The notes beneath the pieces are model-generated. The model made no database searches and was not told the origin of the DNA. It was given only the letters and a program-made list of their open reading frames with translations. A program made the translations under genes and the position numbers. Positions 53,500 to 63,153 of a stretch of DNA of 64,000 bases are shown in pieces. Where the stretch lies: the NCBI GenBank assembly GCA_910589415.1, contig OU342632.1:54673341-54737340 (forward strand), read 5' to 3'. The first letter of the stretch is position 1. Every line of letters begins with the position of its first letter. This DNA is from Malachius bipustulatus (Eukaryota > Arthropoda > Insecta > Coleoptera > Melyridae).

Positions 53500-56370
53500 T
53501 GGATAAAGCTACTGAGGCTACAACATCATCTCAGCAGGTTAGTTCATCATTATCCTTATTAGTTTTGAACATCCAGTCACTCAGAAATAAGACCGATGAG
53601 TTGAATGCGCTGCTTTGTCAGTGTTGTTGTGAATTTTCTTTTTTGGTTCTTGTCGAACACTGGCTATGTGACTGCGAGATTAGAAATTTAACTATTGACA
53701 ATTACGCCGTCGCATCGCATTTTGCACGTAGTGAATTTGAATGCGGTGGTTCCTTGATTTGTAAACGCAACACTGTTGGGTCTCTTGTTGTGGCCGATCC
53801 GCTGCATTGCCAGGCTGCATCTCTGGAGAAACACTGTGAAGTGTGTTCTGTTTTTCTACCAGAATTAAATCTGTATATTATATGTGTATATCGATCACCA
53901 TCAGGAGATTTTGATCTTTTCTTTGATGTCATGTCTAATGTTTTTAAATATGTGGATTTTTTACTTTGTAACGTGCTAGTGTGTGGTGATTTTAATGTTA
54001 AGTTTAATACGGCTGATTGCAGGGCGGTGGATCTGTGTGACTACATGGCTGGCTATGGCCTTGGCAACGCTCACGTTGATTTCCCGACTAGCGGGAGAAA
54101 TTGTTTGGACAATGCTTTCAGTAATCTACATTGTCAATTTGTGTCCGCTGCTCCTGTCAATTCTGGTATGTCGGACCATCTAGGCTTTCAGCTGAACATC
54201 AATCATGCCCTTTTTCGGTGCAGGGATCGGGACAAAAAGGGGATAATATCCAGGCCCATAACGGCTCTTGGCAGGTTTCGTTTGTATGCATTTTTGGAGC
54301 ATATTGACTGGAGCATCCTTGGCTGTGATTCGGGGGACGTGGAGTATGGTTTTGATTGCTTGATTTCTACTTTGTCATCGGCATGCGACGTGTTTTTTCC
54401 TTTTAAGATAAAAACAGGGAATGCTCCTTGTGTAAAGTGGTTTAATGATTCTCTTAAGCAGCTAAGAAAAGTTGTTATCATGTTTGATGACTTGTTTAGA
54501 CAGACAGGATCCCATAAATGGCATGAATTGCGTAATAAATTAAGAAGCTACTATAGAAAGGCGATTAAGAATGCAAAGTTGCATGCTACAGATATGTTTA
54601 TAAAAAACCCAAAAAACCCTGTAAAGGCTGCTTGGCAGATCATTAATACAAAGCGAGCACACAGGTCTAATCTGGGTCTTGCGGAATGTAAAATCTCACC
54701 GAATCGCTTTAACCAATTCTTTGCAGATGTTGCTGGTGAAATTGTGAATAATCTTCCCTCATCGGAAGGGGACCCTGTTATTTTTATGTGCAATACCACG
54801 TGTACCAGCCCTCGCGAGACTTCCTGCAGACCGTTCTGTTTCAGTCAGGTGTCTGAGGTGTTGGTGAGGGATGTGATCGGTGGCCTGAAGCCTGGAAATT
54901 CCGTTGACGTCTATGGCTTGAGCGTTAGTATGGTCAGAGATGTCAAAGATCTGATTATAACACCACTGACTAAACTCATTAACTTGTGTCTCAGTAAGGG
55001 AATTTTTCCTGCCACTCTTAAACGAGCAGCCGTGGTGCCTGTGCACAAGAAAGGATCGACTGAAGATCCGTCAAATTATAGGCCGATTTCCATCCTTCCG
55101 GTATTTTCTAAGGTGTTGGAAAAAATTATAAAACAACAACTGATTTCCTTTTTCACACAGGGTAATTATTTTTCTGAGAGCCAATTCGGTTTCCGAACCG
55201 GGTTTTTTTACGGTCAGTGGACGGTCCTGTCTGTTGGTCGACCTGACTGAGAGTGTCCTGGAGGGTTTTGAACGAGGTGATTACACGTTAGTTCAGTTTT
55301 TGGATTTGAGTAAGGCTTTCGATTGCCTCTCTTATGAGATTCTGATTCGCAAGTTGTACTTTTATGACTTGCACCCTTCGAGCGTGAAATTGATTGCGTC
55401 GTTTCTGACCGATAGACTCCAGTCAGTGAGAATTGGGGGTGTTTTCTCGGACTTTTTGCCAGTAACAATGGGAGTTCCTCAAGGCTCTGTCTTGGGACCC
55501 CTTTTATTTTTAATTTACGTTAACGACCTTCCTTATGCTTCTGGCATGTCGAGATTGATCCAATTTGCGGATGATACGACCATCATTACATCTGGTGGGA
55601 AGCATGAGGATGTTGCCTGTTCTGGGGAAGTGTCGCTGTCACGTGTCAACAGTTGGTTTGCCTCCAACAGGTTACAGCTTAATCTAGAAAAGTCATCTCG
55701 TTTGCTGTTTACGTTGAAAAATAAGGCTACCTTGGACCTTGCGGGGCACAGCCCCTCTGTCAAGTTTCTGGGGCTACATATAGATGACGATTTAAATTTC
55801 AGGTCCCACTCGGTACATCTTAGTGGTAGGCTATGTTCTGCAATATTTGCACTGCGTAATATTTCTGGTACGGTCTCTCAACCTGTTCTTCTTACTGCGT
55901 ATCATGCATTATTCCAGACTCACGTGAGTTATGCACTGATTATTTGGGGTCACAGCCCCATCAGACATCGCATTTTCAGTCTCCAAAGACGAGCAGTCAG
56001 GGTTGTCGCCGGCCTTGGTTACAGAGACGACTGTAGAGCGACTTTTATTGCTCTCAGGATTCTCACACTTCCGTCCCTGTATATCTACTTGACTGTATGA
56101 TACATCAGGAAACATCTGCATCATTATAATACCAATGACAGCCATGATCATCATACGCGATTCAAGCATAAACTGTTGCTGGTTAGTCACCGACTATGTA
56201 AATCACACACTGGCACTAAGTATTTTGCTGTAAAATTTTATAATATGATAGATGATGAGTGTAAAGTTCTTTCTATCAACGCCTTCTGCAAACGACTTAA
56301 ATTATTTCTCATTGATAGGGCGTATTATTGCATAGATGATTTTTTGAATGAAGGAACTATAGTTTTTTAA
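53499..56370 (+). pseudogene. ORF2 (endonuclease/reverse transcriptase) with one frameshift and one stop
   Basis: ATG at 53499 inside TAATG. Endonuclease: LLVLNIQSLRNKTDEL, LVEHWLC, CVYRSPSGDF, VCGDFNVKF, LDNAFSNL, GMSDHLGFQL. RT: NYRPISILPVFSKVLEK, SQFGFRTG, then one extra T in a seven-T run (about 55204-55210) shifts the frame. It continues VDLTESVLEGFERGDYTLV, FLDLSKAFDCLSY, MGVPQGSVLGPLLFLIYVND and IQFADDTTI (catalytic FADD). The thumb runs to LPSLYIYLTV, an in-frame TGA (56098-56100), then YIRKHLHHYNTND on to GTIVF and stop at 56370. No RNase H. Length without lesions is about 957 codons, usual for CR1/Jockey. Confidence 0.85.
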
Positions 56371-57170
56371 TGTATACTTCTAGTTATTAGCCGGGTAATA
56401 CGCTCGGTGAAATCTTTGGGTGTTTTTTGTTGTTGATTTTAGACTATTTTTAAATTGCATTGACGTCGTGTAAGACTCTTATAAAGTTAAAACACTGAAA
56501 TATATATTACTGATTACTATTACTGATTACTGAAGTGAAATTCGTAATTTTTGAAGTTCAAGGCCCTTACAACGAAAACGGCTCAAGGTAGAGAAAAACG
56601 GCTTACATGTCCCTATTTTCACTTTTTATGTACTATCCTATGGTATAGAAACATTTGTACTTTCTTTGTTTTTTTTTTTATTTGGCGACGCGTGGGAAAT
56701 CTCAGATATTTTCAAATTTTTTATCACTCCGTATAAATATTTTATGTACATCATAGGATAGTACATGAAAAGTTAAAATAGGAACATGTAAGCCGTTTTT
56801 TTTATATATTTAGCAGTTTTCGTTGTACAGGGCCTTGAACTTCAAAAAAGGCGATTTTCACTTGTTTATAACTCAAAAACTCCTGAATTTAAACACAAAC
56901 TGTGAAAGCCAATCTTATTTTTTCTTCTCAGACAATCTAAAAATGCAATAACATAGGAGCATTCCAAAAAAAAACATAACTTTGATATGCCACTCTTATT
57001 GGGGACACTCTGTATAGTCCAAAATAATTTTAAATAATGGCCATTGTGATCCTGTACATGAATTATCAATTTTTTTTTTGAAAAAGTCCATAGTTTGGCC
57101 AACAGAGACCGCTTCGAATGAGCTGGGACATACTGTATAATATTACCCCTATATGTATATGTTATATAAA

Positions 57171-57324
57171 ATCATGAAGAAAATTTTCAGGGCTATTATT
57201 GCTCTAACCAAGGGTTTCCTAAGGCAGACTAACACACAGAGCTATCTAGTCGTCTCGAAACTGTAGACAACGCGCTGTTTTGGTCTCTTCGTGACCTCAT
57301 CAGAACAGCACATCGAGAATATAA
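57171..57324 (-). repeat. hammerhead-bearing repeat, copy 1
   Basis: About 155 bp are shared in direct orientation with 58301-58462. In ribozyme sense (minus) the order is GTTATATTCTCGATG, the hammerhead, GACTAGATRGCTCTGTGTGT, AGCAATAATAGCCCT and AAAATTTTCT. Downstream of this copy (57388-57990) a retrotransposon fragment is inserted. Confidence 0.75.
57260..57309 (-). ncRNA. hammerhead ribozyme, type I, one core mutation
   Basis: On the minus strand, stem I is GCTGTT with TACAGT (five pairs, one mismatch). The core CTGATGA is intact at 57303-57297. Stem II is GGTC/GACC around ACGAAGA. The next base should be G12 of GAA but is A. Stem III is ACA/TGT around GCGCGT, and the cleavage triplet is GTC. 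The G12-to-A change should abolish activity. The partner at 58398-58447 has an intact GAA and perfect stem I, so the ancestor was complete. Confidence 0.75.
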
Positions 57325-57387
57325 CCAGAGGATGGATGAAAGTCAGTTCAGGAAGCCAGCTCTTAAATAAACAAGTGACACGGAAAT

Positions 57388-57990
57388 AATAATAATAAAT
57401 AATATTTATTTCTTCCATAAAACTTACAAAATAAGTATCGGAAATTTTTATAAAAATACTTACAATTTATACATATACATATATAACATACATAACATGT
57501 AAAGACTATACAAATAAATTAGAAAATTTAGTCACCTGAAGCTGCACGCTCATTTCGTTAGTGTTTTGAAGAGAAAAACTCCTCGAGGTTATAAAACATT
57601 CGGAAACTAAATAGGTCCGAAGGCGTCTCTTGAATACATCAAGAGACTGACTCGAGCAGATTTCCCGGGAAAGATTATTGTAAATTTTTTGACCAAGATA
57701 ATAAGGCGACCTCTCAGTCAAACTCAGCCTGTGCTTTGACAAACGATAATTATTGTTTTTATACCTAGTGTCAATTTGATGCATACTACTACCCGTGTGA
57801 AATAAGTGTCCATTTTTATACACAAAACATGAAAGTTCGAAAATTAGCAGGCCGGCAAGTGTGAGCAAGCCGTATGATACAAAAAATCGGCGACACGATT
57901 CCCTCATAGACACCCCCGCAATTGATCGGATGATTTTTTCCGAGCTACAAACACACCCCAGGCAGACGGCGCCGCACCCCATAATGTTAT
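57388..57990 (-). pseudogene. 5'-truncated non-LTR insertion: ORF2 C-terminus and tail
   Basis: The minus strand reads IIRSIAGVSMRESCRRFFVS, YGLLTLAGLLIFELSCFVYK, TRYKNNNYRLSKHRL, SPYYLGQKIYNNLSREICSS and FKRRLRTYLVSECF, the thumb-to-end region of Jockey-type ORF2, with the frame open. The 3' tail is a run of TTA/ATT (about 57410 down to 57388). Truncation at about 57990 fits target-primed insertion. It landed in or beside the hammerhead repeat. Confidence 0.7.
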
Positions 57991-58300
57991 GCTATATCTT
58001 AATCTAGATGTTACATGGGCATGATACATATTCAGTAATTATTGTTGCAAAGACAAAACAGCTCTAAGGGACCAAACTTTAAAGGGACTCCGTGACTTTA
58101 AGATCCTCTCGCCATCTACCGATGTAGACAAGAACTACCGGCAGCAATGCCTACTTGTACCCATCGGAAATAGCAGCCTCATGCAGATTGCACGTTTTGG
58201 GGCATTGCCATCCTTCGGATGATGTCGGCGAGCTACCGATAGATGCCTCTAATATCGAGCCCAATGCACTGAAAAACCGATGTTTAGTAGAGCAGTGAAT

Positions 58301-58462
58301 ATCATAAATTTATGGAGAAAATTTTAAGGGCTATTATTGCTCTACCCTAGGACTTCCTAAGGCAGACTAACACACAGAGCCATCTAGTCATCTTGAAGCT
58401 GTAGAAAACGCGCTGTTTCGGTCGCTTTGTGACCTCATTAGTACAGCCCATCGAGAATATAA
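58301..58462 (-). repeat. hammerhead-bearing repeat, copy 2
   Basis: Direct partner of 57171-57324 with the same order of blocks. Immediately downstream on the plus strand is the hairpin 58463-58612, whose arm (CTCTCGCCATCTACCGATG) also occurs once at 58087-58150 after copy 1. The two units therefore had the same longer structure. Confidence 0.7.
58398..58447 (-). ncRNA. hammerhead ribozyme, type I, core base G5 lost
   Basis: On the minus strand, stem I is GCTGTA/TACAGC with six perfect pairs. The core reads CTAATGA (G5 changed to A). Stem II is GGTC/GACC around ACAAAGC. GAA is intact. Stem III ACA faces TTT (one pair lost), and the triplet is TTC. G5 is invariant for catalysis, so this copy should be inactive. 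Confidence 0.7.
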
Positions 58463-58612
58463 CTCCGTAACTTTAAGAGCCTCTCGCCATCTACCGATGG
58501 AGACAAGAACTACCGGCAGCAATTCCCGATGAGTATTGCTGTTGTAGGGTTTTCATTGCTGCCGGTAGTTCTTGTCTCCATCGGTAGATGGCGAGAGACT
58601 CCTAAAGTCACG
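58463..58612. repeat. 150 bp hairpin with about 64 bp arms
   Basis: The left arm 58463-58526 (CTCTCGCCATCTACCGATGG, GACAAGAACTACCGGCAGCA) and right arm 58549-58612 are nearly perfect inverse copies around a 22 bp loop. The single-arm sequence also exists at 58087-58150. Confidence 0.8.
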
Positions 58613-59140
58613 GAATTCCGTGTCACTTGCGAATCTCAGTAAACAAATCAGAGATGGAACTAGTCACAAAGTTGTCTTAGGGAACCTGTATTACTGGCTT
58701 ACTAGGGTAGCGCATTCTTATTCTCAAAAAAAAAGTTGGGTAAGAAGTTAGGAATGTGTCAATAAATAAAACATAAAAAACGTCATATTTTCCATGAACG
58801 TACAAAACTGTCTAAAAATTCATATAATTTGTTATTAAGTCCGCGTATTTCTTAAAACTTGTAAGGTTTAGCTGCGTTAGAGGATGTTTTAACAAAAAAA
58901 AGAGAGCTTTATACTTGTTCGCGTTGCTTAAAGGTAACTTTCCTAATATTATAAACTCATTACAGTCCCCTGCTATCAATACTTACCTGTTGGTGAGGTT
59001 TTCTGGACAAAAATTCACCCAACAGACAGTTAAGATTGCAGAAAATACACGCGAGGCTCAGAATTTCCGTATACCTAAAAGTTTGGCAGGTAGGTTTTAT
59101 TACACCTTGATGAATCTTATTTTTAAGGATCAGTACGGTG
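58613..59140. other. no gene seen
   Basis: Anonymous. An open frame at 58915-59169 runs into the SINE and has no motif. Confidence 0.35.
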
Positions 59141-59280
59141 ACTGGCTTGGCCTAGTGGTTCTCCGCTGACCCACGGACCCATAGATCGTGAGTTCGATAC
59201 TCAGCGCGGCCCGCATTATTTTTCAGATTCATTTTCGAATATCTGTGAAACGTAAAAGAAGCGATCGAATGTTTTGAGGC
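59141..59280 (+). mobile_element. tRNA-derived SINE, family 1, copy 2
   Basis: The A-box TGGCCTAGTGG at 59148-59158 and B-box GTTCGATACTC at 59192-59202 are better preserved than in the 15571-15705 copy. The 3' part is shared (TTTTTCAGATTCATTTTCGA, GCGATCGAATGTTTT). Confidence 0.7.
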
Positions 59281-59629
59281 TAATTTATATTTAAAGTGTG
59301 TGTGGTCTTTTATAGGTACTTAGATCACTCTGTCGTCCGTGTGTCTATCAAGACTGTTTTTCTCTATTAACTTCATAAGATATCAAGTTAAAAATTATAC
59401 CAAATACTAAAGTGTAGATTCGTAGACTCTCTTAACTTACTCACTGAAAGAGGATTAATTGATTTCTCTCCGTGTTAATAATTTGTTTCATTTTTAAAAC
59501 TTAGTTTTTTTTCCACTTGATACCTACGCCTGTAACCAAATGTGTCAAAAATAAGACATCCAGCTATTCAAACATAACCGTGTTAAGTAAACGTCAAAGA
59601 GAATTAACTAGATTAATTAAATGCCATAG

Positions 59630-59865
59630 AGCCTGGCGTGGCCTCGCGGTTAAGTAGCGAGAACTGCTTGATCGTTGGATCCGTCGGACTGAGTTCGATT
59701 CTCGGTGAAGCTCTGGGTGTCTGTAATGTCCGTTCTACTATTTATTTGGCATACTTGAGGCTGGGTGTATGAGCAAGAGGCTCCAAACCCATATTACCAG
59801 TGTGGAGCGACTTTGTCTTAACTACATAGTGAAGACCGATGCTCCCCCTTTAAAAAAAAATAATA
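59630..59865 (+). mobile_element. tRNA-derived SINE, family 2, full copy
   Basis: The A-box TGGCCTCGCGGTTAAG at 59639-59654 and B-box GAGTTCGATTCTC at 59691-59703 form a tRNA-like head. The body (GTATGAGCAAGAGGCTCC, CAGTGTGGAGCGACTTTGTC) ends at GACCGATGCTCCCCC and an A run. The 3' part recurs at 16606-16708. The head does not fold as a complete tRNA that I can confirm, so it is a SINE, not a tRNA gene. Confidence 0.7.
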
Positions 59866-59872
59866 AAAATAA

Positions 59873-60082
59873 ATGCCATCTGACGACTGAAAAGTATACA
59901 ATTTTCAATATCTCAATCAGAGGTTACCTCTCAGAGAAATCTTCAATTTTTCACTATTCTTTTTCAAGGTAATTGCTTTTTCAGCGAACTGTCAGAGATG
60001 GTTGTGAAAAATTGCAGATTTCTCTGAGAGAATCTCTGATTCACATATTGAAAGTTGTATACTTGTCAGTCGTCAGATGGCA
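59873..60082. repeat. 210 bp palindromic MITE
   Basis: The arms start AAATGCCATCTGACGACTGA and close with the inverse near 60082. The inner blocks GTATACAA and TCTCTGAGAG are mirrored. It abuts the SINE on the left and the hammerhead repeat on the right. Confidence 0.7.
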
Positions 60083-60105
60083 TTTGCCTTGCAAGTCAGT
60101 ATGTT

Positions 60106-60347
60106 TCCGACAAATCATATGCTTAAATACTTTGATTTTTCTTTCTGATCGGCACCCTCTTCTAGTGGTGGTGATGTGTCAGATGGATGATGAGATGAAA
60201 ATAACCATAGAAACATCGATGTCTCTGTCTTCACCATACCATTAGGGCAAAAGTGTCGTTCAGAAAGCGTTATAGTTTTTCAACAATCGGATTGCTGTAA
60301 TTTATATAATAATTTATTATTATATCAATTTGTTTCATATAAACTCC
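60106..60347 (+). repeat. hammerhead-bearing repeat, copy 2 of the 25.5 kb family
   Basis: Matches 25450-25690 in opposite orientation, from ATGTTTCCGACAAAT to CAATTTGTTTCATA. Divergence is moderate. Confidence 0.75.
60170..60235 (+). ncRNA. decayed hammerhead, core C3 lost
   Basis: Outer stem I GGTGA/TCACC is preserved (60170-60174 and 60231-60235). The core reads ATGATGA instead of CTGATGA, and stem I inner pairing is broken by extra bases (GTCAGATGG where copy 1 has GACAGA). Stem II is weakened. GAAACATCGATGTC, covering GAA, stem III and the GUC site, is perfectly conserved. Confidence 0.65.
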
Positions 60348-62595
60348 AATTATAAGAACAATCCTTTGATATTTTTTTAGACAATATGAGAATACCATAA
60401 TCTATGAGCAGTCTCCTTTAAGATAACAGAGTTGGTATCTATCTACAGTACCTATAATAATAGAAAGAGTCGCCATTTTTGAAATATTTTTACTTAATAC
60501 CAAAATGTTTGCTTCTTTTTGGTTCAGACCACTAAAAAAAATCCTGTATACATCGGAAGCGTTCAAGGACGGAGTTTTACGATAGCCTAGGTAAACACTT
60601 TGGTAATCAGACTACCAGCCAGTATTATAAATAATTAACGGGCAGATATCTGAGGCCGTTTCTAGAAAATGTATCGACCGTAGGTGGAAAATACAGCAAT
60701 TTAGTGATTCTTGGCATGAAAGGGATTACAAAAATGTTAATAAAAGTTATTTTCCGTCGATATTAGCTTTAAAAATTGTATCACAATTCTGCCGGTCAGC
60801 TTAATTGGCCTTTATAATACTAGCTGTTAGACACTTTGGTGTAGAAAAAATTCATGATATCTATGGGAATCACAACCATAGTTTATTAAGATCCGGTTCA
60901 ATAGTTCGAAGTAGTCAAGAGTAATATAGAACAAATTAGATACAATAATTAATAATAAATTCGCCGTAAAAACAGGAGGAGAAAAGATACAAATGCAAAT
61001 TCAGGATTATGAAATCGTTTTTATGTATGAAATTATAAGTACTTATGTAATAATTGTGAAAATTTACGTTCTACGTCATTTTACTTAATTATATTTGATT
61101 TTAAATAAGAAGGGTGATTTTTATCATAAGCGATAGATCATAGCTCTCAATGTCTCTTTGTCTCATAGTACCTACTCTTCGGCACTGGCTGACTCTCTGT
61201 CATAGTTTTTACGTGCTAAAGCTTGAATGTCTAGTAACTATTTCGAGGATGTAAAACCGCACGTAGTTTTAAAGTACGTCATGATACGATGGTAAATTAA
61301 AATGGCTTTGATTGCCTTCATATTATATTTCAACGGGATGACGTTAAGTCTCATCCTAATACGAGATGAAAGGATCGAAGCAATAAATACGAATTCAAGA
61401 AGTCCGCCTTCAACCATAATTGACCTGTAGGAGCATTTTGTGAATGTATGATCTGAAGAGTAATAAGAATGTCTTACCATCTTTGTTCTAAATTTAAAAG
61501 TCGACATTAGAAGACCAACAGCTGTGTGTAGGTATAAAAGGGTAGGTACGCGACGCATCGCTGGGCTTTCCTCGGATTTGTATTATTTTATAAACACTAA
61601 ATCGTTTATTTAACTAGTCTTTAATTATCATTCTTATATTTCGTTCGGCAGAAATATTACGACATTAGATAGATAATCTTAACATTTCAATACCTATTTT
61701 GCCCTCATTGCATTGAATGAGTATTGCATTCTGTTTGATCCTTGAAGTGATGATACTTCATACAAAATGCCTTTCTAAATGAACATGTAATTTTAAATTC
61801 GGAACGAAATAAGTAATCCTGCTAAGCAAAAAAAAAAAAAAAACTAGGGGTGTGTAATTTGAAAAAAAAGAAAATAAGTATGCGATTATTACTTTTAAGA
61901 GTTGCATGACTTTTTAAAGTTATTTTGAGGATGTAGCCGCGAAGATTTAGGAGTATATTTTAAATATCCAAATTTTCTATTTAGGATTACCCTACCTATA
62001 ATTCATATAATTTTCATGGTAACAAAAATCCTACCGTTTTTCTATTAGGGACGCAAATTATTACATTTAAAATTTCATCAATAATAATTATTAAGGATTC
62101 TATACAATTGCACAATTTTTTTTAAAATACTTTAGCCGCCTCATTCTTTAACGTCCTCGAAGACGCCTAGCCCAGGTCGCAAGCGCCCTCGTCGTCAGTC
62201 TTCTTCTCGGTGCGGTTTTCGATGCGAATAGTTCGAGTATGTAGAAAGAGGTTAGAAATAAAATATAACAATGAACATTCAATTACTACGACCAGTGAAT
62301 TAGTTTTTATTATCAAAAATGACACGCCGTAACCCGTAACCAATACGTAGAGTAAGAGTCTCCTTCCCTTTGTCAAGCCTCTAACGCCAGCAAACGAGGT
62401 CCCTTCAGTTCACTTTCACTCTTCGCATTCTTCCTAACCAGTGTAGACTCAGCTCTGCCGACAGTGGCGGGACATCAGCTGGGGCGTCATCGGGAGTTTA
62501 CAGTCGGCCATGCTGCGTTTAGTCTTTCATCCGCGTCCGCGCGTGTTTGGTATACCTATTATGAAAAGAATAATTCAGATTAGTATAAGTTATAA
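60348..62595. other. no gene; AT-rich with a TATA-like site and a GC-rich patch
   Basis: An open frame at 61558-61238 (minus) has no motif. The patch 62390-62540 is GC-rich, with TCAGTTC at 62405, an arthropod initiator-like word. I see no exon. Confidence 0.35.
61532..61541 (+). promoter_or_regulatory. TATA-box-like site
   Basis: TATAAAAGGG within GTAGGTATAAAAGGGTAG, followed by GC-richer sequence (GCGACGCATCGCTGGG). No initiator or coding exon follows, so it is only a sequence match. Confidence 0.25.
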
Positions 62596-62860
62596 GAGAA
62601 ATAAGGCAAGTATAATCAACGATTAATTAATAAATAAAATAATGAAGGTAGGTCGAATGAGTATAAGTATAAAGCACATAAAGTGCAATTACTAGCCTGT
62701 TAGATGGGGTCGGAGAATTCCTCCATCGCCCGCACAGTTGTCATGATGGCAGTGCCCGAAACTCCAACGTAGAGAGTTTCCACATCCAACAGCAGAGCCA
62801 GCCAGAGTACCAGAACAAGCACAGACGCGTGGTTCGATCTACTGGAGCTCATCAGTGTGC
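62596..62860 (-). repeat. dispersed repeat with a hammerhead-like head, copy 2
   Basis: Partner of 36050-36296. In ribozyme sense (minus) the hammerhead is at the start (62860-62819), followed by about 220 bp ending in an AT-rich tail with TTTATTTATTAAT words. Confidence 0.75.
62819..62860 (-). ncRNA. hammerhead ribozyme, type I, nearly intact
   Basis: On the minus strand, stem I is GCACA/TGTGC. The core CTGATGA is intact at 62855-62849. Stem II GCTC/GATC has one mismatch. GAA is intact, but the following A15.1 is C. The short stem III region (CCACGCGT) ends in the GTC triplet. The 36 kb copy has GAAACA here, so the ancestral sequence was probably GAAACACGTGTC, a standard short-stem-III form. 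Activity of this copy is doubtful because of the lost A15.1-U16.1 pair. Confidence 0.65.
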
Positions 62861-62954
62861 TGCATCTGGAGTATCCGGAAGGATGCTCTCGGATGAATGG
62901 AAGTTGGCCAACCTTAAGCCAGTAATTAACACGGATCTCCGTGTGGTGTAAAAT

Positions 62955-63153
62955 AGAGCGACATCTAGCGGTCAGTCTAAAGAACTAACCGTGAGTTCAC
63001 TCTAGGTATATTTCAGTTTCAGGCGCCAACAATGCCAGACGATTGACAATCATGAATTTTGTCAATTGTATGGCATTGTTGGCGCCTGAAACTGAAATAT
63101 ACTTAGAGTGAACTCACGGTTAGTTCTTCAGACTGACCGCTAGATGTCGCTCT
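62955..63153. mobile_element. 199 bp near-perfect hairpin MITE
   Basis: The arms of about 90 bp run from AGAGCGACATCTAGCGGTCA inward to GGCGCCAACAATGCC and back, with very few differences (for example TCTAGG versus TTAGAG-type changes). The loop is about 10 bp (TCATGAATT). High arm identity implies recent insertion or continuing correction between arms. Confidence 0.85.

Larger units (their letters stand above)
52463..56532 (+). mobile_element. full-length CR1/Jockey-like non-LTR retrotransposon, 4.07 kb
   Basis: AAGTG at 52458-52462 and 56533-56537 is the target duplication. The 5' end has tandem ATTTTATAAG words (about 52471-52500) ahead of ORF1 (52525). ORF2 overlaps the ORF1 stop as TAATG. 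The 3' end is a short ATTACTG-repeat tail (about 56505-56532), not (TTA)n. One frameshift and one stop in ORF2 are the only lesions I see, so it died recently. Confidence 0.85.
52205..57140. mobile_element. palindromic MITE (about 0.86 kb) split by a retrotransposon
   Basis: The left part, 52205-52462, begins TATACAGGGTGTCCCACCTC. The right part, 56533-57140, ends with the inverse (GGACATACTGTATA). The sequence rejoins within a TTATAAACAAGTGAAAAT-type phrase when 52463-56532 and one AAGTG are discounted, as confirmed by the unbroken phrase at 20590. The arms and centre match the inner half of 20042-21481, including ACGGCTTACATGTCCCTATT and GCGACGCGTGG. Non-coding. Confidence 0.8.

Noticed and set aside
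59639..59712. Possible tRNA gene (A and B boxes)
   Set aside because: No cloverleaf that I can complete, and the sequence continues into a SINE body repeated elsewhere.
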